From an uncultured Sulfitobacter sp. (GTDB lineage Bacteria > Pseudomonadota > Alphaproteobacteria > Rhodobacterales > Rhodobacteraceae): DNA of 10,040 nt. The stretch is taken from NCBI GenBank assembly GCA_937923365.1, contig CALAIJ010000188.1, positions 1 through 10,040 of the forward strand, in the 5' to 3' direction. Within the stretch, counting starts at the first letter, position 1. Every line of letters starts with the position of its first letter. The notes beneath the pieces are model-generated. The model was not told where the DNA came from. It saw only the letters and a list, made by a program, of their open reading frames with translations, and ran no database searches. Shown one piece after another: positions 1 through 6,649 of this stretch. A program made the position numbers and the translations under genes.

Positions 1-740
1 GTGTCCAGATCATTCCAGACGGACGTGGGAATGGCAAAGTCAAAGCCGGGCAGAACAAGCGCCCCTTGCGGCAGTTTTGCGACTGCCTGCATCAGGATCG
101 ATGTTGTCCCCCGCGATCCGGTGGAGCCTGCGATAATCACCGGATGGGAAGGCGGCGCGGTTTCCCAATGGGCCGCAATCCGCGTGATCAACTGGCGCTG
201 CCGTGCCTCTGTATCGGGCTGGGTGGATACCCCAGCGAGATAATCCTGCGCAATCCCGACAAAGCGCTGGGCGCGCGCCCAATGGCCCGAGCGATCGCTG
301 ACATCAAGCTGTGCAACCTTCTCGGCAGGAACGCCTTCGCCCTGCATTTCATCGATCAGTTTTGCAAGGCTGTCAGACAGGCCATAAAGCGAGGAGCGCG
401 GCGCGAGGTCCGGGTCCGCCTCTAGCAAACGAGAGACAAGCTGCACCAGTTCCAACCGTCGACGCAGCGGCGGCGTTGCGGGGGGAAGTGCGATTTGGGG
501 CACCAACCCGTCAAGGTCGGTGATGACACGAATGCGGGGCAGGAAACCTGAAGGGCCTGCATCAAAAATCGCCTGCAAGCGCCGCTGCATCCGGCGGGTG
601 TTCACGATCAGATCAACGCGGGCCATCGCTTCGGGTGGTGCGTCGCCAAGGCGGTCGTGTAGGCCGAAGGCCAACGCCTGCGGGAAATCCACCCCCGGTG
701 ACAGGCCGAACACACGCGGGGTGCTGGAGGGATCAAACAT
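1..740 (-). CDS. addB: Double-strand break repair protein AddB, N-terminal part (C-terminus beyond left edge)
   Basis: The first 246 residues are visible, starting at ATG 740; the rest lies outside the window. AddB is the helicase-like, nuclease-bearing partner of AddA in the AddAB complex, which processes double-strand ends for RecA-dependent recombination. The visible part matches the alphaproteobacterial AddB type. It has an opening FGLSPGVDFPQALAFGL, an N-terminal helical region, and near residues 201-233 the sequence IIAGSTGSRGTTSILM followed by QGALVLPGFD. This type has a degenerate Walker A-like loop (GSTGSRGT) instead of a strict GxxGxGKS. A GGAG Shine-Dalgarno lies 7 nt before the ATG. 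The start overlaps the murU stop by 8 bp, so translation is probably coupled. addA would be expected next beyond the window. The FeS-nuclease C-terminus cannot be assessed. Confidence 0.93.
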   Translation of the reverse strand, partial: MFDPSSTPRVFGLSPGVDFPQALAFGLHDRLGDAPPEAMARVDLIVNTRRMQRRLQAIFDAGPSGFLPRIRVITDLDGLVPQIALPPATPPLRRRLELVQLVSRLLEADPDLAPRSSLYGLSDSLAKLIDEMQGEGVPAEKVAQLDVSDRSGHWARAQRFVGIAQDYLAGVSTQPDTEARQRQLITRIAAHWETAPPSHPVIIAGSTGSRGTTSILMQAVAKLPQGALVLPGFDFAIPTSVWNDLD

Positions 741-1425
741 CCGCATTCTCCAGCATCTGTTCCGCCAGTGTAATCCCTTCGGGGTGCCCCACATCGCACC
801 AGCGGCCAGGGTAGGTCAGCCCGTGCAGGCGGCCGTCTTGCAACATCCGATCCCACAGCAGGTTAAGCGAGAATTTCGCCAGGTCGATATCAGCCAAACC
901 ATCCGTTTTGATTATCTGCACACCGCCATAGATCATCGCACCTCCACGGGTTAGCGCACCGTTTGCATCCAGATCAAAGTCGCCCCCGCCCCCATGGCCA
1001 ACGGCGTGATCCAAAGGCACGGTCATCAGCAGGGCATCCATCACCTCGGGCCGCCAAGCATCGGCCAGCAGGCGCAAGGGGTTGGGGCCTGCCCAAACCG
1101 CATCCGTGTTGGACGTGAACACCGGCTTCGCGCCAAGAACGGGCAGCGCATTGCGTAATCCGCCTCCGGTCTCGAGGATGTCAGGCAGCTCTGTGACGGT
1201 TTGCACCGATTGGGGCGCCAGATGCGCTTCCAGAACGTCAGGCAGGTAATGCAGGTTCGCCACAATCGGCGCGCAGCCCGCGTCCCGACCCAGATCAATC
1301 GCGTGATCAATCAGCGGTTTTCCGGCGACCTTGATCATCGGTTTGGGTTGCGTTTTGGTCAGGTGTTTCATCCGCGTGCCAAAGCCCGCAGCGAACAACA
1401 TCAAGGCGTGGGGGGCGTTGCGCAT
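733..1425 (-). CDS. murU: MurNAc-1-phosphate uridylyltransferase (MurU-type nucleotidyltransferase)
   Basis: 230-residue NTP-transferase of the sugar-1-phosphate nucleotidyltransferase family. By family knowledge MurU makes UDP-MurNAc from MurNAc-1-phosphate and UTP in cytoplasmic peptidoglycan recycling, bypassing MurA/MurB. Visible motifs: nucleotide-binding loop LFAAGFGTRM (10-19), PKPM with Lys28, ILETGGG (83-89), metal-site Asp108 in SNTDAVW (family usually NGD or NSD), and GRWCDVGHPEG (207-217) near the end. Length fits the family (about 220-240). Two starts are possible. ATG 1425 gives an eight-residue leader before the first strand, overlaps amgK by 25 bp and has a distant GGAG. ATG 1401 forms a TGATG with the amgK stop but would begin right at the first beta strand. 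I prefer 1425. The upstream amgK supports MurU over a generic GlmU/GalU-like enzyme. Confidence 0.85.
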   Translation of the reverse strand: MRNAPHALMLFAAGFGTRMKHLTKTQPKPMIKVAGKPLIDHAIDLGRDAGCAPIVANLHYLPDVLEAHLAPQSVQTVTELPDILETGGGLRNALPVLGAKPVFTSNTDAVWAGPNPLRLLADAWRPEVMDALLMTVPLDHAVGHGGGGDFDLDANGALTRGGAMIYGGVQIIKTDGLADIDLAKFSLNLLWDRMLQDGRLHGLTYPGRWCDVGHPEGITLAEQMLENADV

Positions 1426-2411
1426 TTGCTTTTCAAGTGCTCCAGAAAGTCAGGTGTGGGTTCGGGCAGGGCACCGCGCAGGCACGTCGCAACCTCGGCC
1501 AATGCAGGGTGCGCCAGATTGCGCTGCAGATATCCCCAGACGCGGGGGATCATGTCGACGTAATGCGGTTTGCCATCGCGGATACACAGTCGCGCGAAGA
1601 TGCCAAGAATGCGCAGGTTCCGCTGCGCGCCAAGTGTCGCATAAGCCGATGTTAGTACGTCCGGTTCCTGGCCTGAGCCATGCGCGTATCTTGCGATCAT
1701 CGCGGCCTCGATCGCGGGGTCAACGTCGCGCCGCGCATCCTGCAAAACGGAGACCAGATCATAGGCCGGATGGCCCAAGAGAGCGTCCTGAAAATCAAGC
1801 AAGCCAACCTGCGCTACACCCGTCCGGTCCGGCAACCACAGCAGGTTCTCGGCGTGGTAGTCGCGCAAGATCAGACATTTGGCCGTATCGTCCAGCGCAT
1901 CTGCCAATGGGCGAAAAGCAGTCTCGAAGGCGGCCATCGCCGTGACCGGATCGCCTTGCCCATACCAGTCAAATGCAAGATCGCTCATCGCGCAAAGCCA
2001 GTCTGCGTCGCAGATCGGCAGGTCCGGCAACGGCAGCTTTTGCAGGGCAATCAACACATCCGTTGCCGACTGGTACAGCGCCTCGGTGCGGGCAGAATCG
2101 GAGGCCATCAGACGGGCAAAAATGCCGTCGCCCAGATCTTCAATCAAAAGGAAACCGGCCTGCGCGTCCTGATGGTAAATCTGCGGGGCGCTCAGGCCGT
2201 GATCTGTCAGATGCGTGGCGATCCGGACGAACGGCACAACGTCCTCTCCCTTTTCAGGGGGTGCGTCCATCAGAATGGCCGTGGCACCATTGCTGTCTTC
2301 AAGGCGGTCATAACGGCGGTTGGAGGCATCACCTGCCACGACGCGGGCCACGCAATTGCCCCAGCCGATTTGATCGAGAAAGGCCTGTTTTTTGGCAGCG
2401 CGCATCTCCAT
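1401..2411 (-). CDS. amgK: AmgK-type N-acetylmuramate/N-acetylglucosamine anomeric kinase (APH-family phosphotransferase)
   Basis: 336-residue aminoglycoside-phosphotransferase-fold kinase. Its known homolog AmgK phosphorylates MurNAc and GlcNAc at C1, feeding MurU. Visible (numbering from the chosen start): glycine-poor loop GDASNRRY at 28-35, lobe linker LLIEDLGDG at about 88-96, catalytic RDYHAENLLWL at 183-193 (Asp184, Asn189) and metal-binding LDFQDALLGHPAYDL at 205-219 (Asp206). The frame is open from a GTG ten codons upstream. I chose ATG 2411 because it forms TGATG with the tsaE stop and has AGGA 8 nt upstream; another in-frame ATG sits two codons later. Adjacent murU makes the cell-wall-salvage role much likelier than drug modification, although the family is often mislabelled as aminoglycoside phosphotransferase. 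Substrate is inferred from context. Confidence 0.85.
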   Translation of the reverse strand: MEMRAAKKQAFLDQIGWGNCVARVVAGDASNRRYDRLEDSNGATAILMDAPPEKGEDVVPFVRIATHLTDHGLSAPQIYHQDAQAGFLLIEDLGDGIFARLMASDSARTEALYQSATDVLIALQKLPLPDLPICDADWLCAMSDLAFDWYGQGDPVTAMAAFETAFRPLADALDDTAKCLILRDYHAENLLWLPDRTGVAQVGLLDFQDALLGHPAYDLVSVLQDARRDVDPAIEAAMIARYAHGSGQEPDVLTSAYATLGAQRNLRILGIFARLCIRDGKPHYVDMIPRVWGYLQRNLAHPALAEVATCLRGALPEPTPDFLEHLKSKCATPPTP

Positions 2412-2881
2412 CAGGACCATCCTGCCAGTTTGGAAACCCACTTTTCGTCGTGCCAGTTTGCGGTCAGGACCCGCGCGTCTTCTGATGCGCCCGCTGTCAG
2501 GGTGAGCGTCAGTGCGGAAGCGGGCCGCAATGCGCCCAGACGGTCAGGCCATTCGATCAGGCAGATCGCGCCCTCGAACGCCTGCGCCAGACCCAGCTCT
2601 TCGATTTCCAGAACATCCGTGAGGCGGTAAAGGTCCGCATGCCAGACCTCGCCCCGCGTCGTCTCGTAGGTCTGAACAAGGGTAAACGTGGGCGATGGCA
2701 CGTCTTCGGGGGTGATCAGGATCGACTGGATCAGGGACCGCGCAAAGTGGGTTTTGCCAGCCCCCACGTCGCCTTCCAGCAAGACAACATCCCCCGCATC
2801 AAGCGTCGCGGCCAAGGACTGGGCGGCCGCGGCTGTAGCGTCTGGGTGATCGAGTGAAAGAACTTGGGAACAGCGGGTCAT
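2411..2881 (-). CDS. tsaE: tRNA threonylcarbamoyladenosine biosynthesis ATPase TsaE
   Basis: 156-residue P-loop ATPase (YjeE family), cytoplasmic partner of TsaB and TsaD in making the t6A37 modification on ANN-decoding tRNAs. Visible: Walker A LLEGDVGAGKTHFAR with Gly37-Thr44, the family signature VPSPTFTLVQTY (61-72), HADLYRL (81-87, with Asp83 of the active site) and IEWPDRLG (109-116). The frame stays open upstream to 3025, but those 48 extra residues are Arg/His/Gly-rich, overlap the PAS gene and resemble no TsaE. ATG 2881 gives the usual family length of about 155. No strong Shine-Dalgarno precedes it, so it may depend on coupling to the PAS gene, whose stop is 41 bp upstream. It shares one base with amgK through TGATG. 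Confidence 0.93.
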   Translation of the reverse strand: MTRCSQVLSLDHPDATAAAAQSLAATLDAGDVVLLEGDVGAGKTHFARSLIQSILITPEDVPSPTFTLVQTYETTRGEVWHADLYRLTDVLEIEELGLAQAFEGAICLIEWPDRLGALRPASALTLTLTAGASEDARVLTANWHDEKWVSKLAGWS

Positions 2882-2922
2882 TTGCCCATGGTGACGGTGC
2901 CCCGCACGGGCTGCAAGTCCTA

Positions 2923-4422
2923 TCAGGCGGTTTCGCTTAATCGCAGGGGACCTTGATCCTGCGTGCGTGTCTCGGCCCGAAAGCGGACCAACAGGGAACC
3001 GCAGGCAAGATGTGTGACTTCGCACTGCAAAACCCGTCCGCTTTTCTGCGTGAGGGCCAGTTTCTGCGTTGATCCGATGATTGCGCCCGTCAAGGCGCGG
3101 TCAAGGTCGGCCATGTCTTTTCCAAGCAGGCAGGCCGCTTTCCATATGCGCGCGCAATCGTGGACTGTCATATCCGCGAACGCCGCTTCTGGATCAATCT
3201 CCCAGTGCTGGCTGAACGCGGCGTTGCTGAGGGTCAGAACACCTGATGGCAGGAACATTGCCATCGCGTCTTCGACCGCGTTGACCATCATTTGCGCCTG
3301 CTCCAGCTCGGTGCGGAAATTCCGTGTGAGGGTCATCTCGGCGCTGACATCTTCGATCAGAAATGCGGTGGCCCCGTCAGGGTGCTGACGACCTGTGACA
3401 TTGTAGGTTTGCCCTGTCTCAAGCGTCCATGTTTCGCTGTAGTGGCCATCGGTGGCGGCGGCGATCAGGTCCGCGATTTCCTCTCGCCATGACTTGTAGT
3501 TCTTGGGTTCTTGCATGCGGCGGTTCTCGCGCAGTGCGTCAAAGAACGACAACATGGTGGGACGTGCAGACAGGAAGGGCGCGTTCAGCCCCGTCAGATC
3601 GACCAATGCGGGGTTAAAAAGCACAAGCTGGCCATCGCGATCAAACACAGCAAGGCCGATGGACAGATGCGCGAATGTCTTGGCGAGCGTTTGCACAAAG
3701 TTGCGCTGGGCGTCCTCGGCTGCGATCACGGCGTTGATCGAGGTGGCGTGATACACTGTCACCGCACCTGCTTGCACGGCTTTCAATTCGAACCAGTCCC
3801 GCGAGGCATCTTTGGACCGAGTGACCGCAACATGGTTTGGCAGCGAGCCTTCCACCTGAGAAAACAGGCGGGTCTGGCTGTCAGTTGTGCGGCCCAGAAC
3901 CTCCGAGTGGAGCTTTGCATAGGCGGCATTGTGCCAGACAATTGCCCCGCGCCGGTCCTCTTCCCAGATGGGCGTAGGCGCCGTTTGCGCCGCACGACGC
4001 AAAGAGGCAATTTCTGATTCGCTGTCAGGCCGGTTCGCCAGAAAAAGGGCATCGCGCAAAGTTACCCAGACCAGATTATCGCGAGACCGAATATCGATCG
4101 CATGAGGCCCGTCACTGTCGAGTGACGTCAAAGAGCGCCGAGTTTCATTGGCCATATTTTCCGGAAAGTCGGGAAACCGGACGATCAATGCATCCCGCAA
4201 ATCGGACCAGTCATGTTGCCCCGGAACCATGTTCAGCAGATTGGCAGCGCGCTGGGTTGCGTGGTGCAGGATGCCTTTATCAAACAGCAACGTCAGCGGT
4301 TCCGCCGCTTGCTCTTGCGGCGGGGTCTTTTCCATCGAGAGGACCCACAACAGACCCAAGGCGGCGCCAAAGGTCAGGATCGTCGCGACAAGGACGGTAA
4401 CGATATCGGGTAGGGCCAGCAC
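2923..4422 (-). CDS. Membrane-anchored multi-PAS protein without a kinase domain; possible DivL-related signalling protein
   Basis: 499 residues. An N-terminal hydrophobic helix (about 5-29) anchors it to the inner membrane. The cytoplasmic part contains a degenerate PAS-like segment (about 43-125) and three clearer PAS-like units: about 142-232 (core IVWHNAAYAKLH), 250-362 (DRDGQLVLFNPALVDLTGL) and 373-483 (FLPSGVLTLSNAAF). Helical linkers at about 233-250 and 363-382 separate them. The protein ends about 15 residues after the last PAS, with no HisKA, HATPase or GGDEF domain, and only 41 bp separate it from tsaE, so no kinase remnant is left. The start is GTG, with GAGG 10 nt upstream. It leads the tsaE-amgK-murU-addB operon. 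From memory, this is the position of divL (TM, PAS repeats, degenerate kinase) in Rhizobiales. Kinship with DivL is inference; the ligand is unknown. Confidence 0.8.
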   Translation of the reverse strand: MLALPDIVTVLVATILTFGAALGLLWVLSMEKTPPQEQAAEPLTLLFDKGILHHATQRAANLLNMVPGQHDWSDLRDALIVRFPDFPENMANETRRSLTSLDSDGPHAIDIRSRDNLVWVTLRDALFLANRPDSESEIASLRRAAQTAPTPIWEEDRRGAIVWHNAAYAKLHSEVLGRTTDSQTRLFSQVEGSLPNHVAVTRSKDASRDWFELKAVQAGAVTVYHATSINAVIAAEDAQRNFVQTLAKTFAHLSIGLAVFDRDGQLVLFNPALVDLTGLNAPFLSARPTMLSFFDALRENRRMQEPKNYKSWREEIADLIAAATDGHYSETWTLETGQTYNVTGRQHPDGATAFLIEDVSAEMTLTRNFRTELEQAQMMVNAVEDAMAMFLPSGVLTLSNAAFSQHWEIDPEAAFADMTVHDCARIWKAACLLGKDMADLDRALTGAIIGSTQKLALTQKSGRVLQCEVTHLACGSLLVRFRAETRTQDQGPLRLSETA

Positions 4423-4468
4423 GTGAGAATCGCCTCTTTTGGGACTCCGGCAGTTTTGGCTTTCAAGG

Positions 4469-4483
4469 TTAATGGTGCGTTAA
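4469..4483 (-). promoter_or_regulatory. CtrA-type binding site upstream of the PAS operon
   Basis: On the plus strand the sequence is TTAATGGTGCGTTAAC, i.e. TTAA-N7-TTAA followed by C, an exact fit to the TTAA-N7-TTAA(C) consensus known for the alphaproteobacterial master regulator CtrA. The minus strand reads TTAA-N7-TTAACC, also a fit. The right half lies within a perfect 10-bp palindrome, GCGTTAACGC (4477-4486). It sits in the only intergenic gap before the minus-strand operon, 47-61 bp upstream of the GTG start, a sensible place to act on that promoter. A GANTC sequence (GACTC, 4443-4447), the CcrM methylation motif, lies between it and the gene, though one is expected about every 256 bp. 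Binding is inferred; no CtrA gene is in view. Confidence 0.5.
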
Positions 4484-4496
4484 CGCGCAGGTTGGG

Positions 4497-5855
4497 CTAA
4501 GGCCGTATCTGCTGGTTCTGGCCTTGCGGGGTGTCCGCTTTGATGGCGCTGCGCGGCCAGATCACCTCTACCACCGCGCCGTTTGCCGGATTTCCAGCGC
4601 CATTGGCAAAGCGGAGTTCAGCGCCCGAGCGTTCCAGCAATGTCTTGGCAATGAAAAGGCCCAGCCCCATGCCTTCGTAAGCAGGCCGCACGCCCGAAGT
4701 GCGCACCCGCGTGCCGCTGCGTACAAACGGATCACCGATACGGCCCAACAGCTGTGGCGGGAACCCTTCACCGTCATCGGTGATGCGCAGAATGATCTGT
4801 GTTTCGGTCCAGCGGCTTTCCACCCAGACGCGTGCATCAGCAAAATCCACAGCATTCTGGATCAGGTTGCGCAGCCCGTGGATGATCTCGGGCTGGCGCT
4901 GGATAAGCGGCTGCCGACCGGTTTCTGACGGGTCTGTGCCATGGGTGAAAAAGACCTCCTTGCCGCGTGCCAGATGTGGTTCGGCGGCCTCTTGCACGAC
5001 AGCCTCCAGCGGGGCGCTGCGCATGTGCAGGTCGTCCTTTCCTGCACGTCCCATGTCGCGCAGGATGTCACGGCAGCGGTCCGCCTGATCACGGATCAGC
5101 ACCGCGTCTTCGGCCATGTCGGGATGCGCCTTCAGGTCGTGGATCAGCTCTGTGCTGGCAAGTTTGATGGTGGCCAGCGGTGTGCCCAGTTCATGGGCGG
5201 CAGCGGCAACCACACCGCCCAGATCAGTCAGTTTCTGTTCACGTGCCAGCGCCATCTGCGTGGCTGCCAGCGCATCGGACATGGAGTGGACTTCGGTTGT
5301 GACCCGCCGCGAATAGGCAGAGGTGAACAGCAGGGCAATGATCAAGGCAATCCAGTGGCCAAAGATGAAAAGCTGCGGAATGCGCAGGACCTCACCAGAT
5401 TGTGTGGTCAGCGGAATGTGGTAGTTCGCAAGGACGGACACCAGCACGATTGCAGTCGCCCCCAGCAACAAAGTGGAGCGCAAACTAAGCGCTGTCGCAG
5501 AGATCGTCACCGGCCCCAGCAGCAGGATAGCAAAAGGGTTGTGCAACCCGCCCGTCAGATACAGCAAGAACCCCAATTGCAGGACGTCAAACATGACGAG
5601 CGCAAAATTCTCCTTTTCTGTCAGACGCTTACTTTCTGGATAGAGGAAAGTGGCCGCCAGATTTGCAATCATGGATGCGCCGATGGCCAGGTAACACAGG
5701 CCCAGCTCCAGCTGGATTTCAAACAGGAGTGGCGCGATGGTGATCGCTGTCAACTGGCCCGCAATGGCGACCCATCGCAGCAGGATCATCGTGCGCAGAC
5801 GGATCCAGTTGGCCCGTGTTGGTCCCCCAAGGGGCCGGATATTCGCCTGCGTCAT
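4497..5855 (-). CDS. regB: Redox sensor histidine kinase RegB (PrrB/ActS family)
   Basis: 452-residue inner-membrane kinase that phosphorylates RegA when the respiratory chain is reduced, controlling photosynthesis, respiration, carbon and nitrogen genes. About six transmembrane helices fill residues 24-180. The ubiquinone-linked signature GGLHNPF is at 102-108. Phosphoacceptor His221 lies in AAAAHELGTPLATI. Cys261 in DQADRCRDIL matches the redox-active cysteine of the Rhodobacter protein (Cys265). The ATP-binding part shows the N box LRNLIQNAVDFA (Asn334), DDGEGF (360-365) and GMGLGLFIAK (395-404). ATG 5855 is preceded by AAAGG at 7 nt. It diverges from senC, as in Rhodobacter. All catalytic and sensing residues are present, so it should be functional. 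Confidence 0.96.
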   Translation of the reverse strand: MTQANIRPLGGPTRANWIRLRTMILLRWVAIAGQLTAITIAPLLFEIQLELGLCYLAIGASMIANLAATFLYPESKRLTEKENFALVMFDVLQLGFLLYLTGGLHNPFAILLLGPVTISATALSLRSTLLLGATAIVLVSVLANYHIPLTTQSGEVLRIPQLFIFGHWIALIIALLFTSAYSRRVTTEVHSMSDALAATQMALAREQKLTDLGGVVAAAAHELGTPLATIKLASTELIHDLKAHPDMAEDAVLIRDQADRCRDILRDMGRAGKDDLHMRSAPLEAVVQEAAEPHLARGKEVFFTHGTDPSETGRQPLIQRQPEIIHGLRNLIQNAVDFADARVWVESRWTETQIILRITDDGEGFPPQLLGRIGDPFVRSGTRVRTSGVRPAYEGMGLGLFIAKTLLERSGAELRFANGAGNPANGAVVEVIWPRSAIKADTPQGQNQQIRP

Positions 5856-5955
5856 GAGCGCGCCTTTGCCCCATAGGGTGTTGCATCAACTGTGATCTAG
5901 CGTAGGTCTGCGACGGGCGCCCGACAAGGGCAGGCTTTGACGCAGGGAGCATGAG
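5856..5955. promoter_or_regulatory. Divergent regB/senC promoter region with a possible RegA-type site
   Basis: This 100-bp gap must hold the start signals for both regB (leftward) and senC (rightward). I see no convincing -35/-10 pair. It contains a perfect 10-bp palindrome CGGGCGCCCG (5914-5923). Overlapping it is GCGAC-G-GGCGC (5910-5920), which fits the loose GCGNC...GNCGC half-site pattern described for RegA/PrrA with variable spacing. Autoregulation is plausible, but such GC-rich half-sites are common at this base composition. Confidence 0.35.
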
Positions 5956-6573
5956 ATGAACCGGATGATAGCAATCGGCGCGGCTGTGGTCGCTGTGGCA
6001 TTTGTGGGCGGCATTGGCGCGCTGACATTCCTGAACCCGAACAAGGATGACCAGTTCGCGCAATGCAGGTCCGGCGCGGTGGCAGGTGGTGATCTGGGTG
6101 GCCCGTTCGAACTGATCAACGGTGCCGGTGAAACCGTCACCGAAGCGGACGTGATAACAGAGCCGACGCTGATCTATTTCGGCTATACGTATTGCCCCGA
6201 CGTCTGCCCTCTGGATGTGGACCGCAATGCGCAGGCCGTCGAGATGCTGGAGGAACGCGGCATGTCCGTGACGCCCGTTTTCATCACAGTGGACCCAAAA
6301 CGCGACACGCCCGAAATAGTTGGCGAATTTGCGGATGCGATGCACCCCAAGATGATCGGTCTTACCGGATCAGAAACGCAAGTAAAGGTCGCCAGCCAAG
6401 CCTATCGCACCTACTACAAGGCGCATCCTCCGGTGGACGGTGAATACCTCGTGGATCATTCGACTTTCAGCTATCTGATGATGCCCGAAGTGGGCTTTGT
6501 CGAGTACTTCCGCCGCGAAATGACGCCGGACGTCATGGCCGAGAAGATCGGGTGTTTTGTCGCAGCCAGCTAG
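5956..6573 (+). CDS. senC: SCO1/SenC/PrrC family copper chaperone for cytochrome oxidase
   Basis: 205 residues with one N-terminal hydrophobic helix (about 4-26), so the protein should be anchored in the inner membrane with a thioredoxin-fold domain in the periplasm. The copper ligands are present: Cys80 and Cys84 in GYTYCPDVCP, and His168 in LVDHST. TVDPKRDTPE at 111-120 is the family's conserved strand-loop. Cys37 in QCRSG near the membrane is also typical of PrrC-like members. By family knowledge it delivers copper to the CuA or CuB site of cytochrome oxidase and may influence RegB signalling. A purine-rich Shine-Dalgarno (GGGAGCATGAG) precedes ATG 5956; an upstream ATG at 5951 is out of frame and ends at once. 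It is followed 76 bp later by regA, the classic regB/senC-regA layout. Confidence 0.95.
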   Translation: MNRMIAIGAAVVAVAFVGGIGALTFLNPNKDDQFAQCRSGAVAGGDLGGPFELINGAGETVTEADVITEPTLIYFGYTYCPDVCPLDVDRNAQAVEMLEERGMSVTPVFITVDPKRDTPEIVGEFADAMHPKMIGLTGSETQVKVASQAYRTYYKAHPPVDGEYLVDHSTFSYLMMPEVGFVEYFRREMTPDVMAEKIGCFVAAS

Positions 6574-6590
6574 GTTTTGCCTGTCTGCGT

Positions 6591-6629
6591 TTGACGTGTG
6601 GTGCATCACAGCCATATTGTCACATGACA
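6591..6629 (+). promoter_or_regulatory. Possible regA promoter with two dyad elements
   Basis: The senC-regA gap contains TTGACG (6591-6596), then 16 nt, then CATATT (6613-6618), matching a sigma-70 promoter at 5/6 and 4/6 positions. A near-perfect dyad TGTGGTGCATCACA (6597-6610, 12 of 14 positions symmetric) fills the spacer. A second, TGTCA-CA-TGACA (6618-6629), lies at the expected transcription start. Together they suggest that regA can be transcribed apart from senC and may be bound by a dimeric regulator. The individual matches are not rare enough to be certain. Confidence 0.3.
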
Positions 6630-6649
6630 TATGACAAAGGTGCATCCCC

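Noticed and set aside
1401..2411. Aminoglycoside-resistance phosphotransferase
   Set aside because: The APH fold is shared, but direct coupling to a MurU-type nucleotidyltransferase and the chromosomal housekeeping operon favour the AmgK sugar-kinase role.
1680..2630. Long open frame on the plus strand opposite amgK and tsaE
   Set aside because: It is antisense to two well-supported genes, has no recognisable motif and is the kind of open frame GC-rich codon usage creates.
2882..3025. Longer tsaE with 48 extra N-terminal residues
   Set aside because: The extension overlaps the PAS gene, is basic and low in structure, and TsaE proteins normally begin about 36 residues before the P-loop, as with ATG 2881.
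4941..5876. Plus-strand open frame of over 300 codons opposite regB
   Set aside because: regB on the other strand carries every family motif. The antisense product is Gln/Arg/His-rich and without domains.
5881..5900. FNR/FnrL-type site (TTGAT-N4-ATCAA) near TTGCATCAA in the regB/senC gap
   Set aside because: The two half-sites are not correctly spaced and the left one is incomplete.
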